A stretch of DNA of 64,000 nucleotides from Caulobacter sp. 602-2. Lineage in GTDB: Bacteria; Pseudomonadota; Alphaproteobacteria; Caulobacterales; Caulobacteraceae. Where the stretch lies: positions 434,001 through 498,000 of the forward strand of contig NZ_JAAKGT010000001.1 in the NCBI RefSeq assembly GCF_011043625.1. Direction: 5' to 3'. A model generated the notes under the pieces. It saw only the letters and a program-made list of their open reading frames with translations, did no database searches and was not told where the DNA came from. Both the position numbers and the translations under genes were made by a program. Positions 49,122-59,044 of the stretch are shown here, piece by piece; positions within the stretch are counted from its first letter, which is position 1; each line of letters opens with the position of its first letter.

Positions 49122-50129
49122 ATGAGCAAGCAGCTCGCAGTCGGCGCCGTCACGGTGCCCGGGCGGGTATGGATTGCGCCGATGACAGGCGTGTCCGACC
49201 TCCCGTTCAGAGAAACGGCCACGCGCCTTGGCGCATCATACGTGGCCACCGAAATGGTCGCCTGCGCGGAATTCGCGAAGGGCCGACCCGACGTCGTCCG
49301 CCGCGCGGCCGTCGGCGAAGGCCTGCCGCTGATGGTCGTACAGCTGGTCGGTCGCGATCCGGAGTTCATGGCGCAGGGCGCCCGCCTGGCGGCTGAAGCC
49401 GGGGCCGAGATCATCGACCTGAACTTCGGCTGCCCTGCGAAGGAAGTCACCGCCGGCGCCGCGTCGGGTTCGGCCCTGATGCGCGAGCCGGATCTGGCCG
49501 AGGCCCTGGTCGCCGCCGCCGTCCAGGCCGTCGACGTGCCCGTCACCGTCAAGATGCGCCTGGGCTGGGACGACGCCAGCCGCAATGCGCCCGAGATCGC
49601 CGCTCGCGCCCAGGCCGCCGGCGCCCGCGCGATCACGGTGCACGGCCGCACGCGCTGCCAGTTCTACAAGGGCGAGGCCGACTGGGCCGCCGTCGCGCCG
49701 GTCAAGCAGGCCGTCTCGGTGCCGGTGCTGGTCAACGGCGACATCGTCGACGCCGACAGCGCTCGCATGGCGCTGGAGCAATCGGGCGCCGATGGCGTGA
49801 TGATCGGCCGCGGTGTCTACGGCCGCCCGTGGATCGCCCAGGCCATCGAGGCCGCCCTCGACGGCCGCGCGTTCGTCGAGCCGGCCGCCGAGGAGCGCCT
49901 GGCGATCGCGATCACCCATTTCCGCCGCAGCCTGTCGTTCTATGGCGAGCGCCAGGGCCTGAAGATGTTCCGCAAGCACCTGGCTTCGTACATCGAGGCC
50001 GCGCCCTGGCCGGAAACGCCCGAAGCGCGCCGTCAGGCTCGCGCCGCCCTTTGCCGGATCGAGGATCCGGCCGCCCTGGAAATCGCCCTGGCCGACCTCT
50101 GGCTCGCTGGCGGGAGGATCGCTGCATGA
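49122..50129 (+). CDS. dusB: tRNA-dihydrouridine synthase B (NifR3 family)
   Basis: A 335-aa FMN enzyme that reduces uridines in the tRNA D-loop. It has IAPMTGVSDLPFRE near the N-terminus, DLNFGCPAKEV with the catalytic Cys, VKMRLGWDD, VHGRTRCQFYKG and VNGDIVD. It is first in the classic nifR3-ntrB-ntrC operon and overlaps ntrB by 4 nt (ATGA). Confidence 0.94.
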   Translation: MSKQLAVGAVTVPGRVWIAPMTGVSDLPFRETATRLGASYVATEMVACAEFAKGRPDVVRRAAVGEGLPLMVVQLVGRDPEFMAQGARLAAEAGAEIIDLNFGCPAKEVTAGAASGSALMREPDLAEALVAAAVQAVDVPVTVKMRLGWDDASRNAPEIAARAQAAGARAITVHGRTRCQFYKGEADWAAVAPVKQAVSVPVLVNGDIVDADSARMALEQSGADGVMIGRGVYGRPWIAQAIEAALDGRAFVEPAAEERLAIAITHFRRSLSFYGERQGLKMFRKHLASYIEAAPWPETPEARRQARAALCRIEDPAALEIALADLWLAGGRIAA

Positions 50130-51241
50130 CCGACCGCGCCCGCGTTCTTTCCGGTACGGCGCTCGACGCCCTGAAGGCCGCCGCCTTCGAGCTCAGCCCC
50201 GAACCGGCTCTGGTGGTCGACCGCGAGGGCGGCCTGGTGGCGGTCAACGAAGCCGCCGAAGCCCTGTTCGGGCATGGCCTGTCGCTGCTGGCCCGTGGCC
50301 GTTTCCGCGCGGCCCTGCCGCCGGGCTCGGTGCTGGTCTCGCTGATGGATCGCGCCGTGTTCGAAGGCGCGCTGGTTCGCGAGCACGGGGTCGAGGTCAA
50401 TCTCTTCGGCCAGCCGCCGTTCGAGGCCGACGGCGCCGCCGTGCCCCTGGGCGACGGCTCTGTGCTTCTGACCCTGCACGTCAAGGGCGCGCTGGGCGTC
50501 GAGCGCGGCGCCGACCAGGCCGGGCTGCGCTCGGTTGTGGGCCTTGGCCGCATGCTGGCGCACGAGATCAAGAACCCGCTGGCCGGCATCCGCGGCGCGG
50601 CGCAGCTGCTCAAGACCGGCGCCAGCGCCGCCGACCAGCCGCTGGCCCAGCTGATCGTCGACGAGACCGATCGCATCCGCCGGCTGGTCGACCGCATGGA
50701 GGCCTTCTCCGATCAAGCTCCGACCCCGCGCGAGGCGGTCAACATCCACCAGGTGCTGGACCGCGTGCGCGCGCTGGTGGCCAACGGCGTGGCCGACGGC
50801 CTGCGCCTGCGCGACCATTACGACCCCTCGCTGCCGCCCGTCTGGGGCGACGAGGACCATCTGATCCAGATCTTCCTGAACCTGGTGAAGAACGCCTCTG
50901 AAGCCGCCCACATGCGCGGCGACGGCCAGGGCGAGCTGACCATCCACACCGCCTGGCGTCCCGGGATCCGGGTGCGCGGCGCCGACGGCAAGTCGGCCTC
51001 CAGCGCCCCGATCGAGATCCGGGTGCAGGACAACGGTCCTGGCGTTCCGCAGAGCCTGCGCGAGCACCTGTTCCAACCCTTCGTGACCACCAAGGCCAAC
51101 GGCACCGGCCTTGGCCTGGCCCTGGTCACCAAGCTCGTGACGGCCCATGGCGGCCTGATCGATTTCGAATCCGAGCCCGGCCGCACCGTGTTCCGCGTGT
51201 TGCTGCCTGTGGCGCCTGAGCCTTCCTTGGGAGACGCGTGA
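50126..51241 (+). CDS. ntrB: nitrogen regulation sensor histidine kinase NtrB
   Basis: A 371-aa cytoplasmic kinase without membrane segments. A PAS domain (residues about 20-115: [22 protein letters not shown]) is followed by the H-box with His146 ([14 protein letters not shown]) and an ATPase domain with the N-box [10 protein letters not shown]1 DNGPGVP and G2 GTGLGLAL. It phosphorylates NtrC according to nitrogen status sensed through PII. A GGGAGG site lies upstream, and ntrC starts 4 bp downstream. Confidence 0.95.
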   Translation: MTDRARVLSGTALDALKAAAFELSPEPALVVDREGGLVAVNEAAEALFGHGLSLLARGRFRAALPPGSVLVSLMDRAVFEGALVREHGVEVNLFGQPPFEADGAAVPLGDGSVLLTLHVKGALGVERGADQAGLRSVVGLGRMLAHEIKNPLAGIRGAAQLLKTGASAADQPLAQLIVDETDRIRRLVDRMEAFSDQAPTPREAVNIHQVLDRVRALVANGVADGLRLRDHYDPSLPPVWGDEDHLIQIFLNLVKNASEAAHMRGDGQGELTIHTAWRPGIRVRGADGKSASSAPIEIRVQDNGPGVPQSLREHLFQPFVTTKANGTGLGLALVTKLVTAHGGLIDFESEPGRTVFRVLLPVAPEPSLGDA

Positions 51242-51245
51242 GTAC

Positions 51246-52667
51246 ATGAACGCCGCAAACAAGAAGATTCTGATTGCCGACGACGACTCGTCCGTCCGTC
51301 TGGTGCTCAGTCAGGCCTTCACCCGTCTCGGATACCAGGTCAGGGCCACCGGCAACGCCACGACCCTGCTCAAGTGGGTCAGCGACGGCGAGGGCGATCT
51401 GGTCGTCACCGACGTGATGATGCCCGACGAGAACGTATTCGACGTGCTGCCGCGCATCCGCAAGGAGCGCCCCAAGCTGCCGATCATCGTGATGAGCGCG
51501 CAGAACACCCTGCTGACGGCGGTCAACGCCGCCGACGCCGGCGCCTTCGAGTACGTCTCCAAGCCCTTCGATCTCGACGATGTCACCGCCGCCGCCCGTC
51601 GCGCCCTTTCGCGTCCGGCCGACGCCGAGGCTTCCAAGGCCCAGGCCCGTGCGATGCGTGACGAGCGCCTGCCGCTGATCGGCCGTTCGGCGCCGATGCA
51701 GGAGGTCTATCGCACCATCGCCCGCCTGGTGGGCGCCGACCTGACGGTCCTGATCCTGGGCGAAAGCGGCACCGGCAAGGAACTGGTCGCCCGCGCGCTG
51801 CACGATCTGGGTCGTCGCCGCGACGGCAAGTTCGTGGTCATCAACCTGGCCGCCGTGCCGCGCGAGCGGGTCGAAGCCGAACTGTTCGGGCGCGGGGAGG
51901 GCGACAACGGCCGCCTCGTCGAGGCCGACGGCGGCACCCTGTTCCTGGACGAGATCGGCGACATGCCGCTCGACGCCCAGACCCGCCTGCTGCGGGTGAT
52001 CGACGGCACCGAGCCGGTGATCAACCCCAAGACCGGTCGTCGTCCGAACGTGCGGATCATCGCCGCCACCAACCGCGACCTGCGCGGCCTGATCCAGCAG
52101 GGTCTGTTCCGGGAAGACCTGTTCTTCCGCCTGAACGTCGCCCCCGTGCGCCTGCCGCCGCTGCGCGACCGCGCCGAGGACATTCCGGATCTGGCCCGCA
52201 CCTTCCTGCTGCGCGCCAACCGCGAAGGCCTGCCGGCCAAGACCATCGACCAGAGCGCGCTCGACCGGATGAAGAGCCACTCCTGGCCGGGCAATGTGCG
52301 CGAGCTGGAAAACCTGATCCGGCGGATGTGCGCCCTCTACGCCGAGGAGCTGATCACTGCCCGCATCGTCGATCGCGAGCTGCAGGACCACGCGCCGGCG
52401 CCGCGCGCCGACGAGGGGCCGGTCACCCTGGCGGCCCTGGTCGAGCGTCACCTGGCCTCCCACTTCGCCGAGCAGCCCGACGGCGTTCCGGCGGCCGGTC
52501 TCTACGACCGTGTGCTGCAGGAGGTGGAGCGTCCGCTGATCCAGCTGACCCTGTCGGCCACCCGTGGCAACCAGGTGCGGGCCGCCGAGATCCTCGGCCT
52601 GAACCGCAACACCCTGCGCAAGAAGATCCAGGACCTGGGCGTCGAAATGAGCCGCGGTCGTCGCTAG
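51246..52667 (+). CDS. ntrC: nitrogen response regulator NtrC lacking the GAFTGA loop
   Basis: A 473-aa regulator: receiver (Asp56 acceptor, Lys106), AAA+ domain (Walker A GESGTGKE at 172-179, Walker B TLFLDEI at 231-237) and a C-terminal Fis-type HTH ([16 protein letters not shown]). Between ELFG (212-215) and DGGTLF (228) only about 12 residues occur, where sigma-54 activators have about 20 including GAFTGA. The loop that touches sigma-54 is therefore absent. The protein likely regulates without sigma-54, as reported for some alphaproteobacterial NtrC proteins. Confidence 0.95.
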   Translation: MNAANKKILIADDDSSVRLVLSQAFTRLGYQVRATGNATTLLKWVSDGEGDLVVTDVMMPDENVFDVLPRIRKERPKLPIIVMSAQNTLLTAVNAADAGAFEYVSKPFDLDDVTAAARRALSRPADAEASKAQARAMRDERLPLIGRSAPMQEVYRTIARLVGADLTVLILGESGTGKELVARALHDLGRRRDGKFVVINLAAVPRERVEAELFGRGEGDNGRLVEADGGTLFLDEIGDMPLDAQTRLLRVIDGTEPVINPKTGRRPNVRIIAATNRDLRGLIQQGLFREDLFFRLNVAPVRLPPLRDRAEDIPDLARTFLLRANREGLPAKTIDQSALDRMKSHSWPGNVRELENLIRRMCALYAEELITARIVDRELQDHAPAPRADEGPVTLAALVERHLASHFAEQPDGVPAAGLYDRVLQEVERPLIQLTLSATRGNQVRAAEILGLNRNTLRKKIQDLGVEMSRGRR

Positions 52668-52714
52668 CCGACCAACGGTCTTCATTGCTGACGCTTTTTC
52701 AGCACATCGGTGTT

Positions 52715-52743
52715 GAGTTTAGGGCACACCCCGCCCTAAACTC
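52715..52743 (+). promoter_or_regulatory. perfect 11-bp inverted repeat immediately before ntrY
   Basis: GAGTTTAGGGC (52715-52725) pairs exactly with GCCCTAAACTC (52733-52743), with a 7-base loop. It ends 6 bases before the ntrY ATG and covers the place where a ribosome site would lie. A smaller hairpin TGCTGA/TCAGCA sits at 52686-52704. It could be a dimeric-regulator operator, a translation-blocking hairpin or an attenuator. Confidence 0.65.
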
Positions 52744-52749
52744 GCATCG

Positions 52750-54993
52750 ATGAGTTCGGTCCCGTCAGTTTCGGAATCGGAAGACCGCCCGCGCCGCTTC
52801 AGCCGGTCCTGGTGGCGTGAACTCTTGAGGTCACGCTACGTTCTGGGCGGCGGCTACGTGCTGGCGGCCATTCTGACGGCCACGGGCGTCGGCCTGGCTT
52901 CGTCGCCGCCGACGACGGGCCCCATCGGACCGGCCAGCACCGCCATTCTCGTGGTGCTGGGCTTCAACCTCGCCCTGATCCTCTGTGTCGCCGCAGTTGT
53001 CGGCTGGCGTCTGCTCGACCTGATCGACGCGCGCTCCAGCGACGCCGGCGCTCGCCTTCACCTGCGGTTCGTCGGTCTGTTTTCCGTCGCGGCCGTGGCG
53101 CCCGCCGTGATCGTGGCGCTGTTCTTCGGCGTGCTCGTCAACCGGGGCGTCGACGGCTGGTTCAGCAAGCGCGTGACGACCGTGGTCGAGAACTCGGCCA
53201 CCGTGGCGCGCTCCTACGTGTCCGAACAGACCAGCTACATCAGCCAGCACATGGGGCCGATGGCCGCCACGCTGAACAGCGCGGCTCCGGCCATGGCCGA
53301 GTCGCCGGTCGCCTTCGGCCACTTCCTGCGCACCCTGGCCGAGGACAACGGCTTTTCGTCGGCCTACATCCTTGACCGTGACGGGCGGATCCTGGCGCGA
53401 GCCGAACTGGCCGACGCGCCGCCCTTCCTGGCGCCCCCGCCGTCGAGCTTCCGCTGGACCGACACCGGCGAGATCACCTCGCAGCGCTTCGTCTCCGAGG
53501 ATCTGTTCCGCGCGCTCTACAAGCTCAAGGGCTTTCCCGACGGCTATCTCTACATCGCCCGGCCGATCGACAAGGGCATCCTGGCCCATCTGATCGAGTC
53601 GGAAGAGTCGCTGATCTCCTATCGCGACGCCGCCGAGAACCGGGCCCGCATCCAGGCGATCTTCGGCCTCAGCTATGTCGAGACGGCGCTGCTGGTGCTG
53701 GTTGCGGCCGTCTGGGTCGGCATCGCCGCCGCCAACTCGATCGCGGCCCCGGTCTCGGGACTGGTGCAGGCCGCCGGGCGGGTGTCGGCAGGCGATCTCG
53801 ACGCCCGCGTCGACGCCGAGGCCGGGCCGGAAGAGATCCGCGCCTTGTCCAACGCTTTCAACATGATGACGGCCGACCTTCAGACCCAGCAGGCCGCGCT
53901 CAAGGACGCCAGTCTGGACGCCGAGTCGCGTCGCCAGTTCATCGAGACCGTGCTGTCGGGCGTCAGCGCCGGCGTCATCAGCCTGGACGGCGCCGGCCGG
54001 ATCTCGGCCCTCAACCGCCGTGCGGGCGAACTTCTGGCCCTGGACGAGGCGGCCGAGGGGCAGGACCTCGTCGAGGCGGCGCCGGAGTTCGGTCAGGTGC
54101 TGGAAGAGATCGGCCAGGGACGCCCCAACGCCGAAGTCGAGATCGACGTCGTGCGCGGCGGCGAGACGCTGCGTCTGCGCGTCCGCGCCGCAGGCCACGC
54201 GGCCGAGGGCCAGGTGCTGACCTTCGACGACGTCACCCGCCTGATGGCCGCCCAGCGCAACGCCGCCTGGAAGGACGTGGCCCGCCGGATCGCGCACGAG
54301 ATCAAGAACCCGCTGACGCCGATCCAGCTTTCGGCCGAGCGCATCCGCCGCAAGTATCGCAAGGACATCACCGGCGATCTCGAGACCTTCGACCGCTGCA
54401 CCGACACGATCATCCGCCAGGTCGGCGACATCGGCCGGATGGTCGACGAGTTCTCGGCCTTCGCGCGGATGCCCGCGCCGCGCTTCGCCCCGGCCGACCT
54501 GGCCGAACTGCTGCGCGCCGGGGTCTTCGCCCAGCGCGTGGTCGACGCCGACACCGACGTCGTCATCGACGAGCCCGGCGGCGCGGTGTGGGTCAACTGC
54601 GACGCCCGCATGATTGGCCAGGCCCTGACCAACATCCTCAAGAACGCCGGCGAGGCGGTCGGCGCGCGACGTCACGCGACGCCCGATCCGCGCGGCCAGA
54701 TCGACGCGACCCTGGTCTCCGACGAGGAGGCGCTGTGCATCGTCGTCGAGGATAACGGCGTCGGCCTGCCGGCCAAGGATCGCGACCGGCTGGCCGAACC
54801 CTATGTGACCACCCGCGAGAAGGGGACGGGCCTGGGCCTGGCCATCGTCAAGCGGATCATGGAGGACCACGGCGGCGAGCTGGTCCTCACCGACGCGCAT
54901 GGCCATGCCGGCGCGCGCGTCGTTCTGAAGTTCCCGGTGTCGGCGCGGCTCGCCGCGGCGCCGACGACCCACGGCGTAGAGGAGATGACATGA
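52750..54993 (+). CDS. ntrY: membrane sensor histidine kinase NtrY
   Basis: A 747-aa kinase. Transmembrane helices lie near residues 31-50, 62-88, 108-130 and 306-330, with a periplasmic sensor region of about 170 residues between the last two. HAMP (about 330-385), PAS (about 395-495) and kinase domains follow: His516 in [15 protein letters not shown]-box NILKNAGEA, G1 EDNGVGLP and G2 GTGLGLAI. It pairs with NtrX, whose gene overlaps it as ATGA. No clear ribosome site precedes its ATG; the inverted repeat occupies that space. Confidence 0.95.
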   Translation: MSSVPSVSESEDRPRRFSRSWWRELLRSRYVLGGGYVLAAILTATGVGLASSPPTTGPIGPASTAILVVLGFNLALILCVAAVVGWRLLDLIDARSSDAGARLHLRFVGLFSVAAVAPAVIVALFFGVLVNRGVDGWFSKRVTTVVENSATVARSYVSEQTSYISQHMGPMAATLNSAAPAMAESPVAFGHFLRTLAEDNGFSSAYILDRDGRILARAELADAPPFLAPPPSSFRWTDTGEITSQRFVSEDLFRALYKLKGFPDGYLYIARPIDKGILAHLIESEESLISYRDAAENRARIQAIFGLSYVETALLVLVAAVWVGIAAANSIAAPVSGLVQAAGRVSAGDLDARVDAEAGPEEIRALSNAFNMMTADLQTQQAALKDASLDAESRRQFIETVLSGVSAGVISLDGAGRISALNRRAGELLALDEAAEGQDLVEAAPEFGQVLEEIGQGRPNAEVEIDVVRGGETLRLRVRAAGHAAEGQVLTFDDVTRLMAAQRNAAWKDVARRIAHEIKNPLTPIQLSAERIRRKYRKDITGDLETFDRCTDTIIRQVGDIGRMVDEFSAFARMPAPRFAPADLAELLRAGVFAQRVVDADTDVVIDEPGGAVWVNCDARMIGQALTNILKNAGEAVGARRHATPDPRGQIDATLVSDEEALCIVVEDNGVGLPAKDRDRLAEPYVTTREKGTGLGLAIVKRIMEDHGGELVLTDAHGHAGARVVLKFPVSARLAAAPTTHGVEEMT

Positions 54994-56378
54994 GCGCCGA
55001 CGTGCTGGTGGTCGACGACGAGGTCGACATCCGCGATCTGGTGGCCGGCATCCTGGAGGACGAAGGCTACGCCGTGCGTACGGCGGCCGACGCCGACCAG
55101 GCCCTGGCGGCGCTGCGCGCCCGCAAGCCCGCCCTGCTGGTCCTCGATATCTGGATGCAGGGCGGCGGCATGGACGGGCTCGAGCTGCTCGACATGGTCA
55201 AGACGCTGGACGCCGACCTGCCCGTGATCATGATCTCGGGCCACGGCAACATCGAGACGGCCGTCAGCGCCATCAAGCGCGGCGCCTACGAGTTCCTGGA
55301 GAAGCCGTTCAAGTCCGACCGGCTGCTGCTGGTGGTCGAGCGGGCGCTGGAGGCGGCCAATCTCAAGCGCGAGAACCGTCGCCTGCGGGCTCAGAGCTTC
55401 GCTTCCGACGGCCTGATGGGCAAGTCGCAGGCCGCCCAGGCCCTGCGCCAGATGATCGCCAAGGTCGCCCCGGCCAACAGCCGCGTGCTGGTCGCCGGTC
55501 CGCCTGGCTCGGGCAAGGAGCTTGTCGCCCGCCTGATCCACGGCGCCAGCGCGCGTACGCGCGCCGAGTTCGTGGCGGTCAGCTCGGCGGGCATGGCCCC
55601 CGAGCGCCTCGACGTCGAGCTGTTCGGCGAGGAAGGCGAGGGCGGTCGTCCGCGCAAGATCGGCGTGTTTGAGCGCGCCCACGGCGGCACCCTCTATCTC
55701 GACGAAGTGGCCGACATGCCGCGCGAGACCCAGAGCCGCATCCTGCGGGTGCTGGTCGAGCAGCGCTTCCGCCGTGTCGGCGGCGACAGCGACGTGCAGG
55801 TCGACGTGCGGGTGATCTCGTCCACCTCGCGCGACCTGCGCGAGGAGATCGCCGCCGGGCGCTTCCGCGAGGACCTGTTCCACCGTCTCAACGTCGTGCC
55901 GGTGCGTGTTCCCGGCTTGTCTGAGCGTCGCGAGGACATCCCCGAACTGATCAGCTACTTCATCGAGCGGATCAGCGAGGCCACGGGCATGCAGCGCCGT
56001 CGCCTGGGCGAGGACGCGCTGGCGACCCTCCAGGTCCAGGCCTGGCCCGGCAACGTCCGCCAACTGCGCAACAACGTCGAGCGGATGCTGATCCTGGCCG
56101 CCGGCGAGCCGGGCGACCTGATCACCGCCGAGATGCTGAACGCTTCGGAACAGCCGGCCAGCGGCGGCTCGGGCGCGATCGGCGCCGAGCGGATCATCGC
56201 CCTGCCGCTGCGCGAGGCCCGCGAGCTGTTCGAGCGCGAGTATCTCAACGCCCAGATCCTGCGGTTCGGCGGCAACATCTCGCGCACGGCCAACTTCATC
56301 GGCATGGAGCGCTCGGCCCTGCACCGCAAGCTGAAGTCCCTGGGCGTGGCCGGCGGCCGCGGCGAGGAAGAAGAGTAA
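54990..56378 (+). CDS. ntrX: response regulator NtrX lacking the GAFTGA motif
   Basis: A 462-aa regulator: receiver (Asp53 in LVLDIWM, Lys105), AAA+ domain (Walker A GPPGSGKE near 170-177, Walker B TLYLDEV near 234-240) and a C-terminal Fis-like HTH ([19 protein letters not shown]). The segment from ELFG (210-213) to GGTLYLDE reads [17 protein letters not shown], with no GAFTGA, so a sigma-54 role is unlikely. NtrX proteins affect nitrogen, envelope and redox genes in other alphaproteobacteria. It is followed by an aminotransferase gene after 8 bp. Confidence 0.95.
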   Translation: MSADVLVVDDEVDIRDLVAGILEDEGYAVRTAADADQALAALRARKPALLVLDIWMQGGGMDGLELLDMVKTLDADLPVIMISGHGNIETAVSAIKRGAYEFLEKPFKSDRLLLVVERALEAANLKRENRRLRAQSFASDGLMGKSQAAQALRQMIAKVAPANSRVLVAGPPGSGKELVARLIHGASARTRAEFVAVSSAGMAPERLDVELFGEEGEGGRPRKIGVFERAHGGTLYLDEVADMPRETQSRILRVLVEQRFRRVGGDSDVQVDVRVISSTSRDLREEIAAGRFREDLFHRLNVVPVRVPGLSERREDIPELISYFIERISEATGMQRRRLGEDALATLQVQAWPGNVRQLRNNVERMLILAAGEPGDLITAEMLNASEQPASGGSGAIGAERIIALPLREARELFEREYLNAQILRFGGNISRTANFIGMERSALHRKLKSLGVAGGRGEEEE

Positions 56379-56386
56379 GGACCACG

Positions 56387-57250
56387 ATGTCGCGTTTCGC
56401 TTACGTCAACGGCCGCTTCGTGCGTCACGGCCAGGCCGCGGTGCACATCGAGGACCGCGGCTACCAGCTGGCCGACGGGGTCTACGAGGTCTGGGCCGTG
56501 TTCGACGGCAAGCTGGCCGACGCCGAGGGCCACTTCGCGCGCCTGTGGCGCAGTCTCGACGAACTGCGCATCGCCCACCCGATGAGCGAGGCGTCCCTGA
56601 CGATCGTTCTGCGCGAAGCCATCCGCCGCAACCACGTGCGCGAGGGGCTGGTCTATCTGCAGGTCAGTCGCGGCGTGGCCAGGCGCGACCACGCCTTTCC
56701 GAACCCGGCCGTGCCGCCGGCGGTCGTCATTACCGCCCGCTCGGTCGATCGCGCGGCCATCGAGGCCAAGGCCGCCAAGGGCTCGGCCGTGATCACCATG
56801 CCGGAGAACCGCTGGGGTCGCTGCGACATCAAGACGATCGGCCTTCTGCCCAACGCGCTGGCCAAGCAGGCCGCCCGCGAGCGCGGCGCCATCGAGGCCT
56901 GGTTCGTCGACGACCTGGGTCTCGTCACCGAAGGCGCCTCGTCCAACGCCTGGATCGTCGACGCCGACGGCCGCCTGCGCACGCGCGACACCCAGGCGAA
57001 CATCCTGCGCGGCGTCACCCGCCTGACGCTGCTGGACGTGATCGCCGAAGCCGGCCTGCCGGTCGCCGAGCAGCCGTTCACGGTCGAGGAGGCCAAGGCA
57101 GCCAGGGAAGCCTTCATCACCGGCGCGGGCAGCCTCGTGACGCCGATCACCAGCATCGACGGCGTCAAGATCGGGGATGGAACCGTGGGCCCGGTGGCGA
57201 GCCGCCTGCGGGCTCTCTATATCGAGCGGGCGCGCGCGGGGGCGATCTAG
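56387..57250 (+). CDS. class IV aminotransferase, D-amino-acid transaminase-like
   Basis: A 287-aa PLP enzyme. The N-terminal [31 protein letters not shown] and the PLP lysine (about residue 145 in [11 protein letters not shown]) fit D-alanine transaminase, with the phosphate loop [11 protein letters not shown] branched-chain or 4-amino-4-deoxychorismate activity is less likely by motif. It lies between ntrX and hfq, 8 bp after ntrX. It could supply D-amino acids for peptidoglycan or recycle amino groups; no regulation is visible. Confidence 0.85.
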   Translation: MSRFAYVNGRFVRHGQAAVHIEDRGYQLADGVYEVWAVFDGKLADAEGHFARLWRSLDELRIAHPMSEASLTIVLREAIRRNHVREGLVYLQVSRGVARRDHAFPNPAVPPAVVITARSVDRAAIEAKAAKGSAVITMPENRWGRCDIKTIGLLPNALAKQAARERGAIEAWFVDDLGLVTEGASSNAWIVDADGRLRTRDTQANILRGVTRLTLLDVIAEAGLPVAEQPFTVEEAKAAREAFITGAGSLVTPITSIDGVKIGDGTVGPVASRLRALYIERARAGAI

Positions 57251-57378
57251 GATCGCCAGCCGGTCTGCGTGCATTTTCTCGCCGGAAAGTCATATCAAAC
57301 GGCGAAAAATGCTCTAGCATGAGCTTGTTTGTGTGGAGGGCGTTCTGCCTTCCGATTTCAACGAGAGGGGAATCCCCA

Positions 57379-57627
57379 ATGTCCGCCGACAAGAAACAGA
57401 ATCTTCAGGACACCTTCCTGAACAGCGTGCGCAAGTCCAAGACGCCGCTCACCATCTTCCTGGTCAACGGCGTCAAGCTGCAGGGCGTGGTCAGCTGGTT
57501 CGACAACTTCTGCGTCCTGCTGCGCCGCGACGGCCAGTCGCAACTGGTCTACAAGCACGCCATCTCGACGATCATGCCGGCTCAGCCCGTTCAGCTGTAC
57601 GAGCCGAGCGCCGATCAAGACGACTAA
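57379..57627 (+). CDS. hfq: RNA chaperone Hfq
   Basis: An 82-aa Sm-like protein. The N-terminus [16 protein letters not shown] and the Sm motifs [18 protein letters not shown] and [10 protein letters not shown] are the bacterial Hfq pattern. It forms a hexamer that pairs small RNAs with messages. GAGAGGGGAA precedes ATG 57379. It is followed by hflX after 13 bp, a widely conserved pair. Confidence 0.98.
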   Translation: MSADKKQNLQDTFLNSVRKSKTPLTIFLVNGVKLQGVVSWFDNFCVLLRRDGQSQLVYKHAISTIMPAQPVQLYEPSADQDD

Positions 57628-57640
57628 GTCCAAGGCTCTT

Positions 57641-58993
57641 TTGTCAAAATCCACTTCTAAGTCCCCCGATGGACTTATCGATCACGCCGACCCGATCCTT
57701 CGGGCCTTCGTGATTCATCCGGTGCGGCCTGCTCGCGGGCAGGCCGCTCTGGAGGCGCGCGATCCCAAGGCGCGCCTCGAAGAGGCCGTCGGCCTCGCCG
57801 TCGCCCTCGATCTCGACGTCGTCGAAACGGCCATCGCGCCGCTGCGAACCGTCACGCCCGCCACCCTGTTCGGGAGCGGCAAGATCGAGGAGTTCAGGAT
57901 CGTCTGCGAGGTCGAGAAGATCGACGTCGCCGTGTTCGACGATCAGCTGACCCCGGTCCAGCAACGCAATCTCGAGCGCGGCCTCGGGGTCAAGGTCGTC
58001 GACCGCACGGGCCTGATCCTCGAGATCTTCGCCCGCCGCGCCCGCACCCGCGAAGGCAAGCTGCAGGTCGAGCTCGCAAGGCTCGACTACGAGCGCTCGC
58101 GCCTCGTCCGCACCTGGACCCACCTGGAGCGCCAGCGTGGCGGCACCGGCAGCACCGGCGGCCCTGGTGAAACCCAGATCGAACTCGACCGGCGCCTGAT
58201 CGCCGGCACGATCGGCAAGCTCAAGCGCGAGCTGGAGGAAGTGCGGCGCACCCGCACCCTGCACCGCAGCGCCCGCAAGAAGGTCCCGTACCCGACCGTG
58301 GCGCTCGTGGGCTACACCAACGCCGGCAAGTCGACGCTGTTCAACCGTCTGACCAACGCCGAGGTCGTGGCCCAGGACATGCTGTTCGCCACGCTCGACC
58401 CGACCCTGCGGACGGTGAAGCTGCCCGACGGCCGCCCGGCAATCCTGTCGGACACCGTGGGCTTCATCTCCGACCTGCCGCACGAACTGGTCGAGGCCTT
58501 CCGCGCCACCCTTGAGGAGGTGCAGGAGGCCGACGTGGTGCTGCACGTCCGCGACGTGGCCAATCCCGACACCGACGCCCAGGCGCGCGACGTCCAGGCG
58601 GTGCTGGCCGAGCTCAAGGTGACCGTCGACGACGGCAAGACCGTCGTCGAGGTCTGGAACAAGATCGACCTGGTCGAGGGCGAGGAACGCGAGATCCTCG
58701 AAGGCCGCGCCAAGCGGGCCGACGCCTCGGCGGTCTCGGCCGTCACCGGCGAAGGCTGCGTCGAGTTGCTCAAGCGCGTCGGCGGCCTGATCGACGACAC
58801 GCCCCCGATGGCCCTGCGCCTTGGTCCCGCCGATGGCGAGGCCCTGGCCTGGATCTATCGGAACGGCCGCGTCGTCGAGCGCGAGGACGCCGAAGACGGC
58901 GAGATCCGCCTCGTCGCCCGCATGGATCCGCAAGCCCTGGGCCGCTTCGAGCGGCAGTTCCCGGGCGTCTGGGTCATGCCGATCGGCGAGTGA
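57641..58993 (+). CDS. hflX: ribosome-associated GTPase HflX
   Basis: A 450-aa GTPase. An N-terminal HflX domain (residues about 20-190, ending TGSTGGPGETQIELDRR) precedes the G domain with GYTNAGKST (G1), LSDTVGFI (G3) and WNKIDL (G4). HflX splits stalled ribosomes under stress in other bacteria. TTG 57641 gives the expected length; no strong ribosome site is seen, which suggests coupling to hfq. Confidence 0.95.
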   Translation: MSKSTSKSPDGLIDHADPILRAFVIHPVRPARGQAALEARDPKARLEEAVGLAVALDLDVVETAIAPLRTVTPATLFGSGKIEEFRIVCEVEKIDVAVFDDQLTPVQQRNLERGLGVKVVDRTGLILEIFARRARTREGKLQVELARLDYERSRLVRTWTHLERQRGGTGSTGGPGETQIELDRRLIAGTIGKLKRELEEVRRTRTLHRSARKKVPYPTVALVGYTNAGKSTLFNRLTNAEVVAQDMLFATLDPTLRTVKLPDGRPAILSDTVGFISDLPHELVEAFRATLEEVQEADVVLHVRDVANPDTDAQARDVQAVLAELKVTVDDGKTVVEVWNKIDLVEGEEREILEGRAKRADASAVSAVTGEGCVELLKRVGGLIDDTPPMALRLGPADGEALAWIYRNGRVVEREDAEDGEIRLVARMDPQALGRFERQFPGVWVMPIGE

Positions 58994-59001
58994 ATCTGAA
59001 G

Positions 59002-59038
59002 GCCGGGGTGACGGAGGCTTGTCCTCCGCCACTCCGGC
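59002..59038. terminator. imperfect hairpin between hflX and the convergent gene
   Basis: GCCGG...ACGGAGG (59002-59017) pairs with CCTCCG...CCGGC (59023-59038) with one or two mismatches. There is no T-run. It lies between two convergent stop codons. Confidence 0.45.
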
Positions 59039-59044
59039 TCTCGG

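Noticed and set aside
52831..54972. A 713-codon frame antisense to ntrY
   Set aside because: It is a compositional shadow of the kinase gene; ntrY has complete histidine-kinase motifs.
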